From the NCBI RefSeq assembly GCF_016798245.1, contig NZ_JAEUZA010000004.1, forward strand, positions 1 through 64,000: a DNA stretch of 64,000 nt, read 5' to 3'. Of this stretch, positions 61,843 to 64,000 are shown piece after piece. The first letter of the stretch is position 1. Every line of letters starts with the position of its first letter. Below the pieces are notes generated by a model. The model was not told the DNA's origin, did not search any database, and was given only the letters and a program-made list of their open reading frames with translations. Both the position numbers and the translations under genes were made by a program. Origin of the DNA: Alkalicoccobacillus gibsonii. GTDB lineage: Bacteria > Bacillota > Bacilli > Bacillales > Bacillaceae_D.

Positions 61843-62775
61843 TTACTCAAAAGTAAATAAGTCAGTTGAAAGATATCGCTCTCCTGTGTCACATGCAATC
61901 GCGACTACCGTATCGTGAGGGCTTAAACGCTTAGCCACTTCTAAAGCTGCGAAGCAAGCAGCTCCGGAAGAGGGACCAACTAATATGCCTTCTTCACGTG
62001 CAAGTGCTCGTGTCACACGATAAGCATCTTCGTCCTTAATTTTTTGGATCTCGTTATACACCTCTGTATTTAGAATGGGAGGTATAAATCCTGGGCTTGT
62101 CCCAACTAATTTATGAGGACCTGGTTTTCCACCTGAAAGCACTGGAGAGCCAGCTGGTTCAACTACATGGATGGTCACATCAGGGTAGAGTTCTTTTAAT
62201 TCCTCCCCCGTACCTGTCACAGTTCCTCCCGTTCCAGAGGCAGCAACAAATGCTGAAAGCTTTCGATCAACCTGATCCAACGATCGTTTAATTTCATGTG
62301 CTGTTGTTTTCCGGTGTGCATCTGGGTTTGAGGGGTTCTCAAACTGCATTGGCATAAAGCTATTTGGAATTTCCTTTACAAGTTCATGTGCCTTTTCAAT
62401 GGCACCAGGCATTTTCTTTTCGCCATCTGTAAGGACAACTTTGGCTCCGTAAGCTTTTAACAAATTAATACGTTCCTGTGACATCGTATCTGGCATAACG
62501 AGAATGGATTTATAACCTCTTGCAGCAGCGTTCATTGCGATACCAATTCCGGTATTTCCGCTTGTTGGTTCAATAATCGTTGAACCAGGTTTTAAAAGAC
62601 CACTTTTTTCTGCTTCAGCAATCATATTAAAAGCAGCTCGATCTTTAACTGAACCACTTGGGTTTTGCGATTCCATTTTTAAATACACTGCTGCTCCATT
62701 AGTGTCTGCCACACGTTGTAAGCGAACGAGAGGAGTATTTCCGATCAGTTCTGCTATGTTGTTATATACGTTCAT
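61843..62775 (-). CDS. ytkP: Cysteine synthase / O-acetylserine sulfhydrylase family (YtkP-like)
   Basis: A 310-residue pyridoxal-phosphate enzyme that should form cysteine from O-acetylserine and sulfide. Signatures are NNIAELIGNTPLVRLQR at the N-terminus, the cofactor lysine in SQNPSGSVKDRAAFNMIAEA near residues 35-54, PTSGNTGIGIAMNAAARGYK near 68-88, and GTGGTVTGTGEEL near 175-187. Position next to thpR/ytlP fits the ytkP locus rather than the main cysK. ATG 62775 has AAAGGAG upstream. Confidence 0.9.
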   Translation of the reverse strand: MNVYNNIAELIGNTPLVRLQRVADTNGAAVYLKMESQNPSGSVKDRAAFNMIAEAEKSGLLKPGSTIIEPTSGNTGIGIAMNAAARGYKSILVMPDTMSQERINLLKAYGAKVVLTDGEKKMPGAIEKAHELVKEIPNSFMPMQFENPSNPDAHRKTTAHEIKRSLDQVDRKLSAFVAASGTGGTVTGTGEELKELYPDVTIHVVEPAGSPVLSGGKPGPHKLVGTSPGFIPPILNTEVYNEIQKIKDEDAYRVTRALAREEGILVGPSSGAACFAALEVAKRLSPHDTVVAIACDTGERYLSTDLFTFE

Positions 62776-62884
62776 GCTTCCACTCCTTTGAATCAATGAC
62801 TGGTAATAGTTTATCATAAGACTAAGGATTCTATGATGAATTAGTCTCCCCGAAAAAATACAGCTCGAAAGTAGGGTACATTCG

Positions 62885-63439
62885 TTGGATGATCACTTTT
62901 TTATTGCATTACCTTTACCAGAAAAAATAAAACAACATCTCAAGGAACAACTAAGAAAAACGTGGCATGAAAATGGCTTTCAAAAGTGGGTTCACGAGGA
63001 GGACTATCACATCACGCTCGTATTTTTAGGAGCGGTCTCAAACGAGCAAAGACTGGAGATCGTGCGTTTACTTCGTGAACAGATTAGTCATTGGAAGCCT
63101 ATAACATTGAAACTCCATAAGATGGGTACATTTGGATTGCCAAAAGCTCCACGTATCTATTGGGTAGGGGTAGAAGAGAATAGCGATTTAATGAGACTTC
63201 AAAAGGATATTCAGGATATTGTGGCTTCTTGTGGAATTCGAGTGGATAGTCGTCCTTATTCACCTCATATAACAGTCGCTCGAAAATGGAACAAAGAAAC
63301 GAATTATGAAGCTAAACACGTGACCTTATTCGATAAACCATTTACAATCTCTCATGTGGATCTGTTTCAGTCCTTCCTAAAATCTGAACCGAAGTACAAA
63401 CCCATCCACACATTACATCTAGGACGTGTTGACACATGA
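62885..63439 (+). CDS. thpR: RNA 2',3'-cyclic phosphodiesterase (ThpR / YtlP)
   Basis: A 184-residue 2H phosphoesterase. The two H-x-T motifs are present as DYHITLVFLG (His near residue 41) and YSPHITVARKW (His near 128). Proteins of this family were once called 2'-5' RNA ligase and hydrolyse 2',3'-cyclic phosphate ends. It starts at TTG 62885 with a weak ribosome binding site and overlaps the lrgA-like gene by four bases. Confidence 0.87.
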   Translation: MDDHFFIALPLPEKIKQHLKEQLRKTWHENGFQKWVHEEDYHITLVFLGAVSNEQRLEIVRLLREQISHWKPITLKLHKMGTFGLPKAPRIYWVGVEENSDLMRLQKDIQDIVASCGIRVDSRPYSPHITVARKWNKETNYEAKHVTLFDKPFTISHVDLFQSFLKSEPKYKPIHTLHLGRVDT

Positions 63440-63804
63440 GAATCATTGCACGAATGGCAATACACCTGCTTATCTTAAGCGGGTTTTATCTTTTGGGGCT
63501 CGGCTTGCAATCGTGGCTGTCTATCCCTTTCCCGGGAAGTTTAATTGGTATGCTTCTTTTGTTGGTCTGCTTAATAAGTGGAGTGATCCCAGAAAGATTT
63601 GTTGATCTAGGAGCATCTTATCTACTTAAACATCTTTCGTTATTATTCGTTCCTATCATTGCAGGAGTTGTTGTTTTCCCTATTCTTTTCACAAGACATG
63701 GACTTATATTAATCTTAATAACAATGTTCAGCACAATGATGATTATTATCGTATCTGGATTAGTTAGCCAGTCCTTTGCACGAAAACAAGAAAGGAAATC
63801 CTAA
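63436..63804 (+). CDS. lrgA: CidA/LrgA family holin-like protein
   Basis: A 122-residue membrane protein with four helices, of the CidA/LrgA family. The signature SIPFPGSLIGMLLLLVCL lies near residues 29-46, followed by LLKHLSLLFVPIIAGVVVFP near 63-82. Members influence murein hydrolase activity and the export of small metabolites such as pyruvate. It starts within the thpR end and runs into lrgB by one base, so the three are coupled. Which of CidA or LrgA it is cannot be told from sequence. Confidence 0.87.
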   Translation: MRIIARMAIHLLILSGFYLLGLGLQSWLSIPFPGSLIGMLLLLVCLISGVIPERFVDLGASYLLKHLSLLFVPIIAGVVVFPILFTRHGLILILITMFSTMMIIIVSGLVSQSFARKQERKS

Positions 63805-64000
63805 TGATTAATCTGTTACTTATGACCAGCTTAACTCTTCTTTGCTATGTTGGAGGAAGATGGATCTATCGACTATTTCCGAATCCGTTATTGCTACCGG
63901 TCATTACGGCAACGATTCTACTTTTATTTATTTTATTTTTGTTTGATATTCCGTATGAAACGTATATAGATGGTGCTGGGTGGCTTGAGTATGTTATTGG
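63804..64000 (+). CDS. lrgB: LrgB/CidB family membrane protein, cut by the window edge
   Basis: The first 65 codons of an LrgB-type protein (about 230 residues when complete) begin at ATG 63804, overlapping the lrgA stop by one base. MINLLLMTSLTLLCYVGGRW and NPLLLPVITATILLLFILFL match the family start. Only the first two helices are visible. Confidence 0.85.
   Translation, partial: MINLLLMTSLTLLCYVGGRWIYRLFPNPLLLPVITATILLLFILFLFDIPYETYIDGAGWLEYVI

Noticed and set aside
61713-61898. Minus-strand frame of 61 codons beyond the cysteine synthase gene
   Set aside because: It overlaps the end of ytkP in another frame, has no start signal and crosses the PurR-like boxes.

Overview
The window looks like chromosomal DNA of a low-GC, endospore-forming member of the Bacillaceae. 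It has strong AAGGAGG-type ribosome binding sites with ATG, GTG and TTG starts, many U-tailed hairpin terminators, a SAM-I riboswitch before metK, a T-box before leuS, sporulation-related genes (sda, kipI-type pxpB), and a block with the gene content of the yt region of Bacillus subtilis (ytkD, ytmA, pckA, metK, ytoA, ytpA, ytiB, ytqB, ytqA, yttB, leuS, ytfP, murJ/ytgP, ytzG, ytzE, ytkP, ytlP). An alkaliphilic or halotolerant Bacillus-like genus is my guess from this mix, not something the sequence proves.

Layout. 1-6.8 kb: housekeeping singles (GNAT, methyltransferase, M20 amidohydrolase, 2-hydroxyacid dehydrogenase, heme O synthase ctaB behind a hairpin-rich leader, CcdC and YisL membrane proteins). 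7-9.6 kb: the 5-oxoprolinase operon pxpBCA, followed by the first copy of a 142-bp interspersed repeat. 9.8-12.3 kb: a small FbpA-like gene, a two-part glycerophosphodiesterase and a divergent PAP2 phosphatase. 12.4-16.2 kb: a Fur-box-preceded siderophore ABC operon (yclNOPQ type). 16.2-20.1 kb: a GbsR-type repressor divergent from the glycine betaine transporter opuA, with an 18-bp perfect palindrome between them. 20.1-25.4 kb: a membrane-anchored Mrr-like nuclease, a 20-bp tandem repeat array, two deoxynucleoside kinases, an ABC-F ATPase and a phospholipase D. 25.6-30.7 kb: patB, sda, two very small ORFs, YwpF-like, MFS, ytkD and ytmA. 30.7-43.4 kb: pckA, SAM riboswitch-metK, two carbonic-anhydrase-like genes, ytpA, mnmM/ytqB, ytqA, MFS, T-box-leuS, the second copy of the 142-bp repeat, and ytfP. 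43.5-52.5 kb: a sugar-sensing and uptake locus of LytS/YesM-type kinase, YesN/AraC-type regulator, two paralogous sugar-binding lipoproteins, two permeases and a YesL-like protein, with cre sites at both transcription units and no ATPase gene. 52.6-54.9 kb: NAT, YjbQ and SMP-30. 55-61.2 kb: murJ followed by three tandem SEDS (FtsW/RodA/SpoVE) genes and rsuA-type ytzG. 61.2-64 kb: ytzE, a noncoding stretch with PurR-box-like sites, cysK, thpR, lrgA and the start of lrgB, cut by the window edge.

The observations most worth following are the two matching repeat-plus-hairpin modules in 3' untranslated regions, the possible binding-protein/kinase/regulator three-component sugar sensor, and the MurJ plus triple SEDS cluster whose third member has diverged at conserved positions.
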